Below are positions 21,085 to 33,879 of a stretch of 64,000 bases of DNA, piece after piece. The stretch spans positions 43,462,001-43,526,000 of the forward strand of contig CM114272.1 in assembly GCA_050084515.1 (NCBI GenBank), given 5' to 3'. The position numbers and the translations under genes were made by a program. Every line of letters starts with the position of its first letter. Position 1 is the stretch's first letter. Source of the DNA: Blasia pusilla. Its lineage: Eukaryota > Marchantiophyta > Marchantiopsida > Blasiales. Under the pieces are notes generated by a model. The model saw only the letters and a program-made list of their open reading frames with translations. It made no database searches and was not told the origin of the DNA.

Positions 21085-23965
21085 ATTAGGAGTCCAAATT
21101 TTGGAAAAGAGGGCTTTCCCAATTTCCAATTGGTTCAAGGATCTCACCTTGATCTAAAATATGGGAAATTTGATACTTAAGGTGTATCTTGACTTCATGG
21201 AGAATGTCAAGAAAAATGGAGTCGTCACCTAAAGCGTAGAAATATTTAAGTATTTTTTGGACTTGCACATCGAGACCTTTTAGCAAAAGAAGGTCTTTCC
21301 AATTTCCATCTTGATCAAGGACCTCATTTTGACCTAAAATTTGGTCCCATTTATCCTTAAGTTGTATCTTGACTTCCTAGAAATTATCAAGGAAAATAGA
21401 GTTATAATCAAGCACCAAAAATACTTAAGTGGTTCTTAGACTCACGCCATTAAACCTTCTTGGAAAAGAGAGCTTTCAAATTTTCATCTTGTTCAAGGAC
21501 CTCATCTTCACTTGGAATTTTATAAACTTGATCCTTGAGGTATATGTAGCTTTTTAGGAAAGTTTCAAGGAAAGTGGAGTTGTGACTCAAACACCACAAA
21601 TATTCAAATGGTTTTTAGACTTACGCCATTAGACCCTTCTTGGAAACAAGGGGCTTTCCAATTTCCATCTCGTTCAAGGATCTCATGTTGACCTGAAATT
21701 TGGGAAATTTTTATCCTTTGGGTGTATCTAGCCTTTCAAAAAGATTTCAAGTAAAATGGAGTTGTGACTCAAACACCAAACATATTTAAGTGGTTTTTGG
21801 ATTCGCGCCATTAAATTGTATTGGAAAAGAGGGATTTTCCAATTTCCATCTTGTTCAAGGAACTCAATTAGATCTAGAATTTGGGACACTTGATCTCTAA
21901 GGTGCACAAGGAAGATGGATTTGTGACCCAAAGCCTAAAAATCCTTTAGTGGTTTTTGGACACACGCGATCACGCCTTTTAGCAAAAGAGGACCTTTCCA
22001 ATTTCCAACTTGTTCAAGGATGTTATCTTGATCTGAAATTTAGTATAACTTGATACGTAAGTCATATCTTGAACTCTTGGAAAGTTTTAAGCCAAATGGA
22101 GTTCTGACTCAAATACCAAAATTATTTAAGTGGGTTCGTGACCTGCACCATTAAACCTTCATTATGCTTTCCAATTTCCATCTTTTTCAAGGATCGCATC
22201 TTGAATTAAAATTTGGGACACTCGATCCTTTAGGTGTATTTAGCCTTCCTAGAAATATTTAAGAAAATTGGAGTCACGAATTAAACCAAAAAAATATTTA
22301 AGGGGTTTTTGGACCTGTGCCATCAAATTTTCTAGCTTGGAAAAAAGGGTCTTTCCAATTTCCATCTTGTCTAAGGAGCGCTTCTTAATCTTAAATTTGG
22401 GGCACCTGAACCTTAAGGTGTATCTAGACCTCCTGGAAAGTTTCAAGAAAAAGGAAGTTGTGATTCAAGTACCAAAAATATTTAAGTGGTTTTGGGACTT
22501 ACGCCATTAAACCGTGATGGAAAAGAGGGGTTAATTTCCATCTTGTTCAAGGACTTCATTTTGATCCCAAATTTCTGAGACTTAATCCTTAATGTGTTTT
22601 TTGACTTACTATAAATTTTGAAGAAGAATGAAATTGTGGTTGCAACACCACAAATATTGAAGTGGTTTTTGAACCCCCTCCATTAAACCTTACTGGAAAA
22701 GAGGGGCTTTCCAATTTCCATCTTGTTCAAGGATCTCATCTTGACCTGAAATTTGTGTCACTTGATTCTAAAGATATATGGAACCTACCAAGAAATTTTC
22801 AAGAAAAATGGAGTGGTGACACCAAAGCCTACAGATAATTAATTGGTCTTAGGAAAGGTGCAATAAGACTTCTTCGAAAGGAGGGGCTTTCCAATTCCTA
22901 TCGTGTTCAAGGATCTTATCTTGACTTGAAATTTACCAAAATTAATCCTTAAGATTGATGTAGCTTAAAAGGAAATTTTCAAGGAAAATGAAATCATCCT
23001 GGAATCTGGAATTTTACGTAGAGCTTAAAAATATTTAAGTGGTTTTTTGACCCATGTGATCATACCTTCTTGGAAAAGAGGGACTTCCCAATATCCATTT
23101 TGTTTAAAGACCTCATATTGATCTGAAATTCGGGACACTTGATCCTTCAAGTGTATCTAGACTTAAAGGAAAGTTTCAAGAAAAAGGAAGTTGTGACTCA
23201 AACACCTAAAATATTTAAGTGGATTTTGAATGCGCGCCATTAAACCTTCTTGGAAAAGAGGGAACCTCATCTTGATCCTTAAGGTGTATGTAGAATTCTT
23301 GGAAAGTTTCAAGGAAAATAGATTTGTGACCCAAAGGCCAAAAATATTTAAGTGGATTTTGGACTCACTCATTAAAACCTTATTGCAAAAAAGAGTCTTT
23401 CAAATTTCATCTTGTTCAAGGATATCATCTTGACCTAAATTTTGGGAAATTTTATCCTTAAGGTGTATGTAAACTTCATGGAAATTTTCAAGGAAAAGGG
23501 AAGTGTGACTCAAACACCAAAAACATTTAGGGTTCTTTTTGGAACCAAATTTCATCTTGTTCAAGGACTTCAGGTTCACCTGAAATTTAGTACACTTGAA
23601 CCTTAAGGTGTATATAGAATTCTTGAAAAGCTTCAAGGAAAATATAATTATGAACCCAAGGAAAAAAATATTTAAATGGATTTTGGACTGGCGTGATTAA
23701 ACCTTCTTGAAAAAAGGATCTATTGGATTTCCATCTTATTCAAGGATACCATCTTAACCTGAAATTTAGGACACTTGATCCTTGAGGTTTATCTAGACTT
23801 CTCGGAAGTTTTCAAGGAAATTGGAGTTGTGACTTAAACACCAAAAATATTTAAGGTTGTTTTTAGACCCGCTCCATTAAACCTTCTTAGAAAAGAGGGG
23901 ATTTCCAATTTCCATCTTGTTCAAGGACCTTATCTTGACCTGAAATTTGGCACACTTTATCTTTA
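21085..23965 (+). repeat. Satellite array, about 17 tandem units of about 178 bp
   Basis: The same series of blocks recurs about every 175-185 bp: a cttggaaaagaggg block, then ttccaatttccatcttg, ttcaaggatctcatcttgac, ttgatccttaaggtgtat, tttcaaggaaaatgga and aaatatttaagtggtttttgg. Copies are diverged and a few are shortened (for example around 23260 and 23540). A/T-rich with no coding potential; open frames here are accidental and repeat with the unit. Confidence 0.93.
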
Positions 23966-25200
23966 ACAATCTCTCAATAGAATGTAGTTGGCAAAATTGT
24001 GACAAACAATTCTTCATCTTCTTTCAAATAATCGTGATTAGCCACAATAGTCTCAATCTCTCGTGCCTTCTCCCTTTGCTTTGTATCTCTCCCATTGAAA
24101 TACTCCCTAAAAGCATTTATGGAAACCATGGCATGTAAATCCTCCATTAATTCTAAGATACGTTCCAACATTTCAAAGTTGTTGCAAAATGAGTGTTTGT
24201 AGAAAGCAAATTCGTGTCTTCACTAATTTGCTTTCTATGAATTTGGCCATCACACAAGTTCTTGTCTTCACAAATACTACCCTCTCACGAGCTTGTGCAA
24301 GAATCTTGTCCATCCAAGGCCACTTACCCCATTCTTCACAAATTAGACCAAGAGAAGGTGAGACACATCCATCCCAAAGAATATGAGGAAACTTTGCTTC
24401 AATAAGTTTCCATCTTGCTCACTCATTGCTAGAGTTGTCTGTCACAAGTTGCAACACATTATTTGGACCTATACGCATGATAGTCCTCTCTATGTGACCG
24501 GCCAACCATTCAACCATTTGGGATTCCCCCTTAGTATCTACCGACTCGAACATGACCTCACCTTGAAGACGCAAGACCATGATGTTCACTAAAGACTCAT
24601 TCCTCAAATTGGTCCAAGAATCTGTGATGATAGTGCCTCCTAAATGCTAATTCTCCAATAGACCATCCACATTTTCATTCTCCTTCCATATATATTTCTC
24701 AAGTAGAGTGGTATGCAAGGAATTGTAACTAGGACTTGAGTAACCCTTCACCTTTGTTCCTGCCACTGCTTTCTTGAAAGCATCTTGCCGTACTACATTG
24801 AATGGTATTCCATATTTCATAGAAAAATTTTGTGCACATGTCATTTGCAACTTATATTCCTTGAATGTTGAAAGAAACCCTCAAATCAGCTTGCCTCTTT
24901 CCAATACTACTAGTCGCTCGACTCGGCCCAACTATTGATCATCAAGACAATAACTCGGTGAAATGTCCGCAACCCAATCAACATTTGACACAACATTAAC
25001 ACTATTTCTTGTCTATTGTAAAGCTATTTGTAAGGGCGCCAACTCCTCCACTTCACTCAAGGATCTCCCTCCTCTTTTTTGTCCATTTCCCATTAGTACC
25101 ATATTTTTGAGATCTCGTTGCACACTAGGAGGGACCTTCACACATAATTTAGCATGATGGGTATCATGATTCCCATCATTTGTGTTTCGTCTCTCTCTCT
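23966..25200 (-). pseudogene. hAT-like transposase remnant (DUF659-type)
   Basis: Read on the minus strand, a BED-finger-like start (about 25180-25060) is followed by sequence with MKYGIPFNVV (24830) and then a block with SLVNIMVLRLQGEVMFESVD (24595). The sequence continues IERTIMRIGPNNVLQLVTDN (about 24480) and, past a stop, FPHILWDGCVSPSLGL. This matches the central DUF659 region of plant hAT-type transposases: the VTDN Asp, then a degenerate HC position. Stops and the missing dimerisation end mean it is dead. It abuts the satellite array. Confidence 0.65.
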
Positions 25201-25539
25201 CGTGTAAAATATTCCACCATCCCCGTGCTATGATACGTTTTTATAGAATATAAATAATACGTATACTGCCATTTGCTTGATTTTCCTTCTTCCATCAGTC
25301 TTTCTTACTAATGTTCCTTTATGATATATTTGGAGTTATATGGCTTTGGTCATGTCTACACGCTAATACTAATCCCATCCAATAATATTTTGATACTCTA
25401 TATAACTATTAATAACCCATTACACAAAACACTAGACTACACATTTGTCCATGAAATCCAACTATGGAGGTAAGTAGTTACCAAAATATTTCCTCTTCCT
25501 CCAGATATCCATCTATCTCTATCTTCTTGTAGCATACAT
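25201..25539. other. No gene seen
   Basis: A/T-rich sequence between the hAT remnant and fragment F. No feature recognised. Confidence 0.5.
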
Positions 25540-27640
25540 CCTTAAGATGCTAAGAGCAAGAAGGTTGCAATTGGTAGCTCACGTGACCCCATTGCCTTCC
25601 TACCATCCATGCAACTTGAGAAATCCTAAATTAATATCTAACTTCCTATCTTGTGTATATCTAGGGAACAGACATCATCCCCAAGGAACTCTTATGAAAG
25701 AATCAAAAAGATGCATCAAACGTGTCATATAACACGCTCTCAAACAAGCATTGTAGTTGCACCTTTAGCAAATCCATCAAACATATACTGCTAGCATGTA
25801 TTTGCCACTTATAAGCTTGGATCTTGTACCATATAGAACATTTATCACTGTGCCATCGATCTTGGGAAGGAGAAACGACACTTGGTTATGCATACAGCCC
25901 TTCCAAACCATATCATAATACCACTATAATAAAAGAGTGCCAAATGGAAAAACCTCACGCACTCTCAAAATGGTGCAATATGTTATAACATCTAAAGTTT
26001 TTGGCACCGCTTGTTGTAGATAAACAAAGTCTCCTCGATGAAACGTCCAAATCATTAGTCGCTAGCCTTCTCCCCAAATATTTGAATACCTCAATATATG
26101 TGCATGCTATGCAATCTCGAAGTTCTCAATTTTCTATGATATGACTCTCCAAAGTGTGTCCGTCTTCTAGGAATATGATCTCACTCACATATTAGGGTCA
26201 TTGAGGTTCAACATCTCACCAACATCACAAAGAATGGTTGTAGATAAATTTGGTTATTGTCCATAGAGCTAACTATGTTAAAAAGGATGCCAAAAATTTA
26301 TATATCCTCAACATTTATCCACTATGAACCATGGTAGTTTTGAATCCCAATCTCCCAAGTGATATCTTTGCAAATCATACTTCCTAAAACCCGTCTTCAC
26401 CTTCTATACAACACGTTTGGCTAGACCATCTACCTCAAGATGATCTTATGATGTCGTGCGATGGTCGATTAGCTCTTGATCACGCAAGGCCTAACACTCC
26501 ATTTGAAACTCAGTCCATCAATACTTCCTCTGGCGTGCCATACAAACTCAACACTCAATTGAGGAGTGCATATGCTACTCCCTCATATAAGGCCCTATAA
26601 AATCCAAACTCCATTATAAGACTAAACTCATGATCGATAGTGAGTGCAATTATGGAGTCAAAGCATTGAATTGAGCTCAAACCCAATCACACAGCATGCA
26701 TTTGGCAACAAACTCATGTTCTTTTGTTTGCATGCTTTGTATTCAATATTATAATTGGAACATTTGATATGTTCACTTCACTCCAAAATTCCCCTACTCT
26801 TTGTGGGCATGTTGTACTAATCTTGCTCTTTGTAAAGGATTAGGTGCCACTCCTACTCTTACATCCTTTAAAACTCATAAAACATATATCCTCTCTCACT
26901 TGAACAATCTTGCTCACTGTAGGATCCGATCCTACTATCTAGCTTCCACTATGATGGATCTATGCTTGCTATGTTATCGATGTATAAGTGCTCTAAGAAT
27001 ATCCCATCCGTTGGATAACTCATCCAAATATCATCTTCTCAATGGCATGTGGATCAAGGGACTCTCCATGAAGCCTCATTGTCGGAGTTAATATTGTATG
27101 GCTCTCCACAGCCAAGAAAATCAAATGAGAAGATTCAACTATCTTGGCACCATCTCCTCATCACTCTCACCATGCGTCATATCTCATGCATCACATCACT
27201 ATGAGATGTAGTCACATCTCATAGATTTGGGCATGGATTTCCCATGATATCTTGGTTGAGTCTCCCAGATCGAGATACCATCTGGAAATCATTCTCTTGC
27301 AACAACCAACCATAGTTAACAAGATTCCCTATAAGCTTTCCGGACTCCATCATCCATTCTAGTGGTTGATAATGAGTGATGAAAGTAAAGAGGTTACTAA
27401 GCATACAACACCTAAAATGTACGACACATATTATGAGCAAGCACTTTTCTTTTTATGAGCTTTACTTTAATTAATTCTCAAACTCATAAGAACAATCTAG
27501 AATTGGACAAAGGTAGAATATTCCTTTAGACTTTTCCTTTTCTTTTACATACTTAGAGATAGTTACAACGAAGATAAATTAGATCATCCCATCCTTATCC
27601 GAAGTGGCTTCTTCTCCCCCGAGCTTCTCCTAGCATAACA
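25540..27640 (-). pseudogene. Fragment F: RNase H end, integrase and PHD region of the DNMT family
   Basis: On the minus strand, 27440-27219 reads VVHFRCCMLSNLFTFITHYQ and then GRLNQD, the RNase H end of this family. Decayed integrase with ALIDHRT-like sequence follows near 26480 ('ctaatcgaccatcgcacgac'). The integrase C-terminus with a VYLQQAVP block (about 26030), a WKD region and the PHD finger remnant (25790-25640, with KGATTML) follow in order. A further related strip at 27470-27620 is shared with 36440-36600. No frame is intact. Confidence 0.65.
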
Positions 27641-27679
27641 AGATCTACTTATGATTATAGTGTCATTGTCTCATGTTAT

Positions 27680-29404
27680 CATATCAATCCATAATCTCAA
27701 CCATAATCTCACTTTTCTTGATGTAGATCTTAGCAAACTTTGGTGAAATGAGAGTCTTCTTGGTCAGAGGGAGATGTGTCATCTTGCTTAGTCTATCAAC
27801 AAAGACTACAATAAAGTCATATCCCAAATTTTCACATGGTAGTTCACAAACAAGATCCATTTTGACTTCTTTCTAATATTTATGAGGTGTTGGGATGGGT
27901 TTTAATAATCTTGCTAGTTTTGTGTTAGTAGCGTAGATTTGTTTAAAAATCATATAACTCCTTATATGTGCATCAATATCCTCTCTCATTGTGGGCCAAT
28001 ACAATGCACATTGTAACTCCTCTAAGCTTTTTTTTTCAGCTCCATCATCACCGATAATAATTATATTATGAGCCTTCAAAAATATTGGAGTGGGCAAGTA
28101 TGGATCTTGTGGGATCCATACTTCACTATTATGGAAAATCAATCCTTGAGCCATTTTTATTTTCTTGGCTTGAATAGTTGTTGCAATTTCTTTATCCTCC
28201 TTTGTTGCTTTAGTCAATGTTTTTCATCTACTAGAGTAAACTTGCACTTTAGACTTCTTATTTCTTTGTGGCGTATTAGTTAAGGCATCCACCAATTACT
28301 TCTTTCCTTCGACATAGAAGATTTTCATGATGAATGATTGTCTTCATTCTACATGTTGAATTTGGTGTTTGGAGAGCTCTTTTTGGGACTCAAAGTAGAC
28401 TACGGGCTTGTGATCAATCTCCACCAAAAACTCCTTATTGCCCAAATAGTCTTATCAATTTTTTGGTTGTCAATTCAGTAACAAGTTCTTCTTACTTGGT
28501 TGTATGGTAATTTTTCTCTAATCGCAACAACTTGGGAGAAAAGAAGGCAATCGGATATTATCCATCTTCCTATTCTTATTGTAATACTTCTCTAATGGTA
28601 ATACGAAATGTATCTATGGCTAACTTGATAGGTTGATTAGTATTATACCACTTCAAAATAGGAGCATTATTCAAGGCATCTTTTAATGATTGGAAAAAAA
28701 TCACTTGTGATATACCGTGACTCCATCCTTTTCTTATTCCTAGTAAAGTTGTGAAGGATTTTATGATTCGAGCAAAATCTTGGATAATATCTTGCTCTTC
28801 CTAGAAAACTCCAAAATTGAGTTTAATCCTTATGTGTACTTCATTTTTTATAATTTTTAGCTTATAACTGATTACTTGAATGCCTTATATGCTTACACAA
28901 TGCTTTGGATAACCAACTTCTTTCTTGTTGAACTCACATTTTAAAGTTTTAGCATACAATCCATTGTCTTGTAGGATTAAAGGGATTCTAGCTCGAAGAT
29001 GATATCTATGCTTCTCTATGGTTTTAGTATAGACCAACATATCATCTATGAATACAATGACAAACTTATCTAAATATGGACAAAAGATCAATAATTAGGC
29101 CCATAAGGTTATAAGTGCATTATTGAGACCAAATTGCGTGACTAAGTATTCAAAGTGTCCATATGTAATATGAAAAGAAATCCTATGCACATCTTCATTC
29201 ATAATTGAAATTTGGATGTAGTCGCTTCTTAAATCAAGCTTGATGAAATATTTTTCTCTTTGTAGTTAATCGAATAAGTCATCCATTCTTGATAATGGAT
29301 ATTTGTTCTTCACTATATATTTATTGATTTAGTTCTTTGTATTCAATATAGACTTGCATGCTTCCATCCCTCTTTTTTCACAAAAATAATCAAACTACAC
29401 ATGT
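27680..29404 (-). pseudogene. Ty3/gypsy pol remnant of a second family (G): RT, RNase H, integrase
   Basis: Minus strand, in order: an RT start resembling IIFVKKRDG (about 29390), the catalytic block VIVFIDDMLVYTKT (about 29050), an RNase H block with EIDHKPVVYFES (about 28420), an integrase zinc-binding and core start LYWPTMREDIDAHI (28000), and DLVCELPCENLGYDFIVVF (about 27850-27790). Sequence and order fit the conventional plant gypsy type. It differs from the DNMT family (FIDD rather than YIDD) and I see no methyltransferase. It is broken by an insertion at 29405. Confidence 0.7.
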
Positions 29405-29689
29405 CACAACCCTTATAGCAAAATGTATGACAATACGGAATATTAGAACTATAATGGGCTTACACTAGGATGGAAGCGGGTCGGAATTCCTAACATGAGA
29501 CATGAGTTGTAAGCGAGATGTACGAGAGCATGTTGGACATCTAAAGTGATGATGGTTATAACATAGTAGGACAAGCCCAAATACCAAGCCAGAGTTCAAG
29601 GGGCATCAGCTTTACTAAGCGTTTGGAGGTTCTTCACGTTTAAGGTCATATCGACTAAACCCAAGCTGCATTTGGGATGGATTAAGAGG

Positions 29690-30610
29690 CATTAGAAAGC
29701 TTAAGAGAAGATAATTCCAATGCACTAAAGATCAAAACATATTCATCACAGAATATTAAGAAACCATCCCTAAATTATGAGAATGATAGTTGGATTGTGG
29801 GCCACAATGAGTTGCCCAAGAGGACTTTCCCAAAGGTAGGGAGGGGTGAAGATCTCTAGAAGTATATTTAAGGGGGAGGGTCTTCAAGGAAGTTTGGGAC
29901 CCAAACTCCAACGTGGGGAATTGTGGGGATGAACCAAGATGTCATGCACCTATTCCTCTTGAATGTCAATCTAAGATGTTATGGAAGCGTAAGTTCAGTA
30001 GATCACCCTCACTCTGTTGATTTGCACCCAAACATACTCTCATTAGTCTTGGTTTAAGTCAACCAGCCTTCCAACTCCTTAAGTTCTCAACTTAGGCTAT
30101 TCATCAGCCTCAAAGGTCCTAACTCCTCACTTCCCAACATGGGCAAGTATTTATTGACTTATGATAGACATTCTAGATAGTCCAAGCATCTAAAAGGGTG
30201 CTCTCACGCCTAGCTGTTCCAACTCTCCAATGGACCTTGCACAAGTCCCTAACCGAGACCCAAGAAATAAATCATGGATTTTAGTCCAAGGGTGACCTCC
30301 GAAACTCCCTCCCTTGGACTTGGCTTGGTGTTCATATCCCAACGTCAACCTATTGATCCATTCCATACTCTTGGTTCACTCTGTAGCTCCCCAAATTATA
30401 GTTCAACTCCCAATAATCCTTAGAGACACTACCCCTTATAAATACTTATGTGGTTCTCTGATCTTCCCCTACCTTTGGGAAATTCCTCTTGAACCGCTTC
30501 ATTTGGCTCTCAATCCCAACTGTCCTTCCAAGATTTTTTGAGGTTTTTTCAATCTCTGCTTAAGAGTTTGTCTAGCTCTTTTGTGCATTGGAATTGGCTT
30601 TGTATAAGCT
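29690..30610. repeat. Foldback-like inverted repeat centred near 30150
   Basis: The left arm around 29720 ('ttccaatgcac') and 29830 ('tttcccaaaggtaggga') is mirrored on the opposite strand near 30580 ('gtgcattggaa') and 30470 ('cctacctttgggaaa'). The arms are diverged, so this is an old foldback structure. Confidence 0.5.
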
Positions 30611-30679
30611 TTCCAATGACATCTTACTTGTCCCAAGTGCACATTGGGTTTGGCCTTTATCTTAGGACAACAAACACAA

Positions 30680-31720
30680 GGTGAAGATGAACTCCTCCCC
30701 GAAACATCTCCAACGTAAGTTCACGACATCGAATAACAGTGAGCATGTCCAAATTTATGCTATATAATCTTGGCTTTTGTTTAATTTTCCGTGTTCCTAA
30801 CATTCATTTGGTGTTCCACACTTCTGATTCCATTGAATCCTGTCAACAAACGTGATTTTTGGAAGATTCTATGCGATGAAGCCCAAAAACAAAAACGTGC
30901 TAAACGTACTGATAAAGGGAATCCTTGGAAGAAAAAAATAGATGTTATTATAGAGAGTATAGAAAAAATAAGGAAAGCACTTTATGATCAAGTTGAGCCT
31001 TCTTTGGTAGTTCAAAGTATTTCAACTATTCCAAATGAAGAGGTTATGGCTATTGGTAGTCAATCTAGAAGATATATACCTAACTTTTCATATCCTTGCT
31101 CGAACTCTTCCATTATTTTTAAAAAATAAAATTTTATGTAAGTTTTATTCTCATGTTGATGTTTTCTCACTCCTTTCAATGAGGATGGAGGAATGGTGCA
31201 AGAAAATCAAGAAGCTCATCTTCCATCCATAGATTGGATTAATATATTACCAAGACGGGAGTTACCTGACAGTGCCTTCCATGAAGTTATCGAGAATATA
31301 TCCACGATTGGGCCAACTACTTATATAATACCAAAAGTTGAGTAACCCACCACTCTTCCACTGATTCAACATAAATTTATTGAGAGTTCTTCAATTCTTG
31401 CCTATCACAAGGACGAAGTAAGGTCAAGAGTAGATCCCGTATCTTCTATCTTTAATGGAGTTATTTTATCTCCACAACGTGCCACTATACCAAATACTTA
31501 TAGAATTCCTCCGTTGTTTGTTGTTGATAGGGTTGTAAGATCAAATATATTATTCAATCTTGCAAGAAGATAAAATTTCCAAGAAAGTGATATTAGGAAG
31601 TTTCGATTGCAGAGAAGTTTGAATCGTATCAATGATCGTCATACATTGGGTTCTATGACACACATATTCCCATCATGTTATGCTTTGCATAGGAAATGTG
31701 AAATGGTCAAGACCTAAAAC
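30680..31720 (+). pseudogene. Helitron N-terminal coding fragment, plus strand (copy 1)
   Basis: Homologous to 48525-49210: both carry an IESIEK or EYRKRRK-like basic stretch, then STIPNEEVM/L-IGSQ, and further on RHTLGSMT with the C/S-x2-ALH(W/R) block that resembles the Cys-rich N-terminus of plant Helitron Rep-helicase proteins. A 112-codon frame (30791-31129) covers the first part. No Rep or helicase domain follows. Confidence 0.5.
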
Positions 31721-32440
31721 ACAGTGAAATCTCAAACTCTAGTCAAGTTCCAATTCCAATCCTCATCCTCTTTCGCAACCCACTTTTCTAAGACTCGAGT
31801 CTTCTCAAGTGTTGGCTTAAATTTGGTCTAGGTTTCGTCGTTTGTGACCATTAACCCATGAAATGATCATCCTTGCTTGCTTCTTACTTCAAGAGACTTC
31901 TTCGATGTACATCCACCGTAGTGTAAGCCTACTAAAGTCATGATGTTTCCCATTGGCGCACGTTTGGTTATGATGGTTGTGACACGAGGACACAAGTTGG
32001 ATTGAGAGGTTAGCTTTGGGTTATGAACACAAAGCCAAGTCCAAGGGAATTAATTATGGATATCAACCTTGGACCTTAACCCGTGACTCATATATTTGGA
32101 TTGGCTAAAGACTCGTTCAAAGTTCATTAGCTAGGCAGTTGGGACTGCTAGGCGTGTTGATGCCATTTTAGGTTCTTGGACTATCAAGGGAGTTTGTCCC
32201 AAGTCTTGAAGGAGTTTCCTATGTTGGGGAATAAGGGGTTAGATCGATATCTAACCCCACTTAGATATGTTGAGCTTGAAGGATAACTTGAGTCCAAGAC
32301 TTGAGAGATGTGAGATTGGTTGATCCAAATTATGGCTATTGTGAGTGATTTTGGGTGCAGATCAATAAGGAAAGCATGACTTACTCAATTTCTGCTTTTA
32401 TAATGTACGAGACCAAAGTTCAAGATGAGAAGGCGCACGA

Positions 32441-33840
32441 TAATATATGGCAAAACGCTTGGTTGGATGAAGCTTTTTTACAACATCTCTTCCAGTTGGG
32501 CTTTACACTCTTCAAATTCCCTTGGAGCAAGATAGTCAAGAACCTTATATGGTGATATGCTTTCTATAAGAATATCAGCGTTGTGATCCAACTTTTATCT
32601 GAGGATAACCTAGATGGTAAGTCTTTTGGGAATACATCCTTATACTTCTCTAATGCTTTTCTCAAGTCATCTAGTACCTCTGAATATTTTTTCAAATCAC
32701 CAACATCTCTTATTGAACCAAGGAAATATACATCTTTATGTTTAATGGCAATTTTTCTATTACATATAGGGATAGGGTTTTAAAATGTGATTTGATTCTA
32801 TCTCCATAGAGCTTCCACTCCCGGGTCTTCATGATTATTTTCTCCAATCTACCTCTGGATTTTATTGTTTCATCCAAGGTATCCCCAATCTAACATCATA
32901 ACATACTGATTAAATAGTTATGAACTCCAACTCTTCATGATATTTTTTTATCCTCAATTCTACACTTCAAGGAAGCTTCTTAATGCTTTCTGTTCGCTTG
33001 TTTGAAAATTATACCACTCCATTAATCAATGTCTAAATCTAAGCCTAACTTCATAGCTACGATTCTTGGCAGGAGGCTTTTGTTGCATCAAGATCAATCA
33101 ACACCCTAACTTAGGATCCTTCTACTTCCCCATCTATGATAATAAGACGAGTTTCTCCTGACTTCAAACCATTTATCTTTATATGTTTGTGTTGATTCTT
33201 GCCTTTTCTCCTTTTTTTAGAGCATTAAATCCATGAGGAAAGATTATTGATGGTTGATGTTTCCCTAAGATTCCCCCTCTTTATCATTTTCATACATTTA
33301 CGGCATGATCTTCCCCCCTTCAAGATAATTGAGAGAACAAGCACATGACAAATTTCTAAGCCCGTAAAAGCCATAGTTCATGGTGATATGGCCATATCTA
33401 CCACACTCAAAATATTGGCGTCCATCTCGTGGAACTTCTAATTCTCTCCCTCCTCGAGGATCCCCGTCACTTCGAGGAGCAATGCCTTATAGGTAGAGAT
33501 CTGATACATTTCCATTAGCACTGTCCAATTATATCTACGTTGTGCATAATTGTCTTGTGCTTGAAGGCTACCCAATTCCATGGGTGTGGATCCATAGTGG
33601 TTGTTCATGGAAGCAACTACTTCTCCTCCTCCTTACATATTTGTCATGCATATGTGTTGGGCATATGCAATTGCTTCAATGATATATTTTAGGTTATCTC
33701 GAATTACTTCTTGAGCGACCTTCCTCTTCAAGCCGCTTTTGAATATATCAAGGGCTTTTGCCTTACTCATGTTGTGGATTTGTATCTATAAGTCATATAA
33801 TTCCTTGATATAGTTATGATAATCCACTCTTATATGAAAT
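32441..33840 (-). pseudogene. gag-protease remnant of gypsy family G
   Basis: On the minus strand, 33780-33640 reads KALDIFKSGLKRKVAQEVI. A zinc knuckle resembling YFECGRYGHI lies near 33410, and a retropepsin-like stretch with LIDLDATKASC (33100-33060) follows. Toward 32450 comes the segment leading into RT (EFEECKAQLEEML). It precedes, in coding direction, the RT at 29404, so both belong to one element split by the insertion. Confidence 0.55.
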
Positions 33841-33879
33841 TTGAATTTTTGATGTTTTTATATTGAATTATAGTAAAGT

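Larger units (their letters stand above)
29405..32440. mobile_element. Foreign insertion splitting gypsy G, with inverted repeats and a Helitron fragment
   Basis: G's RT start (ending about 32440 on the right with FIQPS) and its catalytic part (starting 29404) are separated by 3 kb. The insert has an inverted-repeat block (29690-30610), a Helitron N-terminal fragment (30680-31720) and a segment at 31980-32345 that matches the reverse complement of about 29990-30300. It is a composite and its exact ends are unclear. Confidence 0.5.

Noticed and set aside
21085-23965. CRISPR-like array
   Set aside because: Units are diverged over their whole length with no constant-repeat/variable-spacer structure, and the DNA is eukaryotic.
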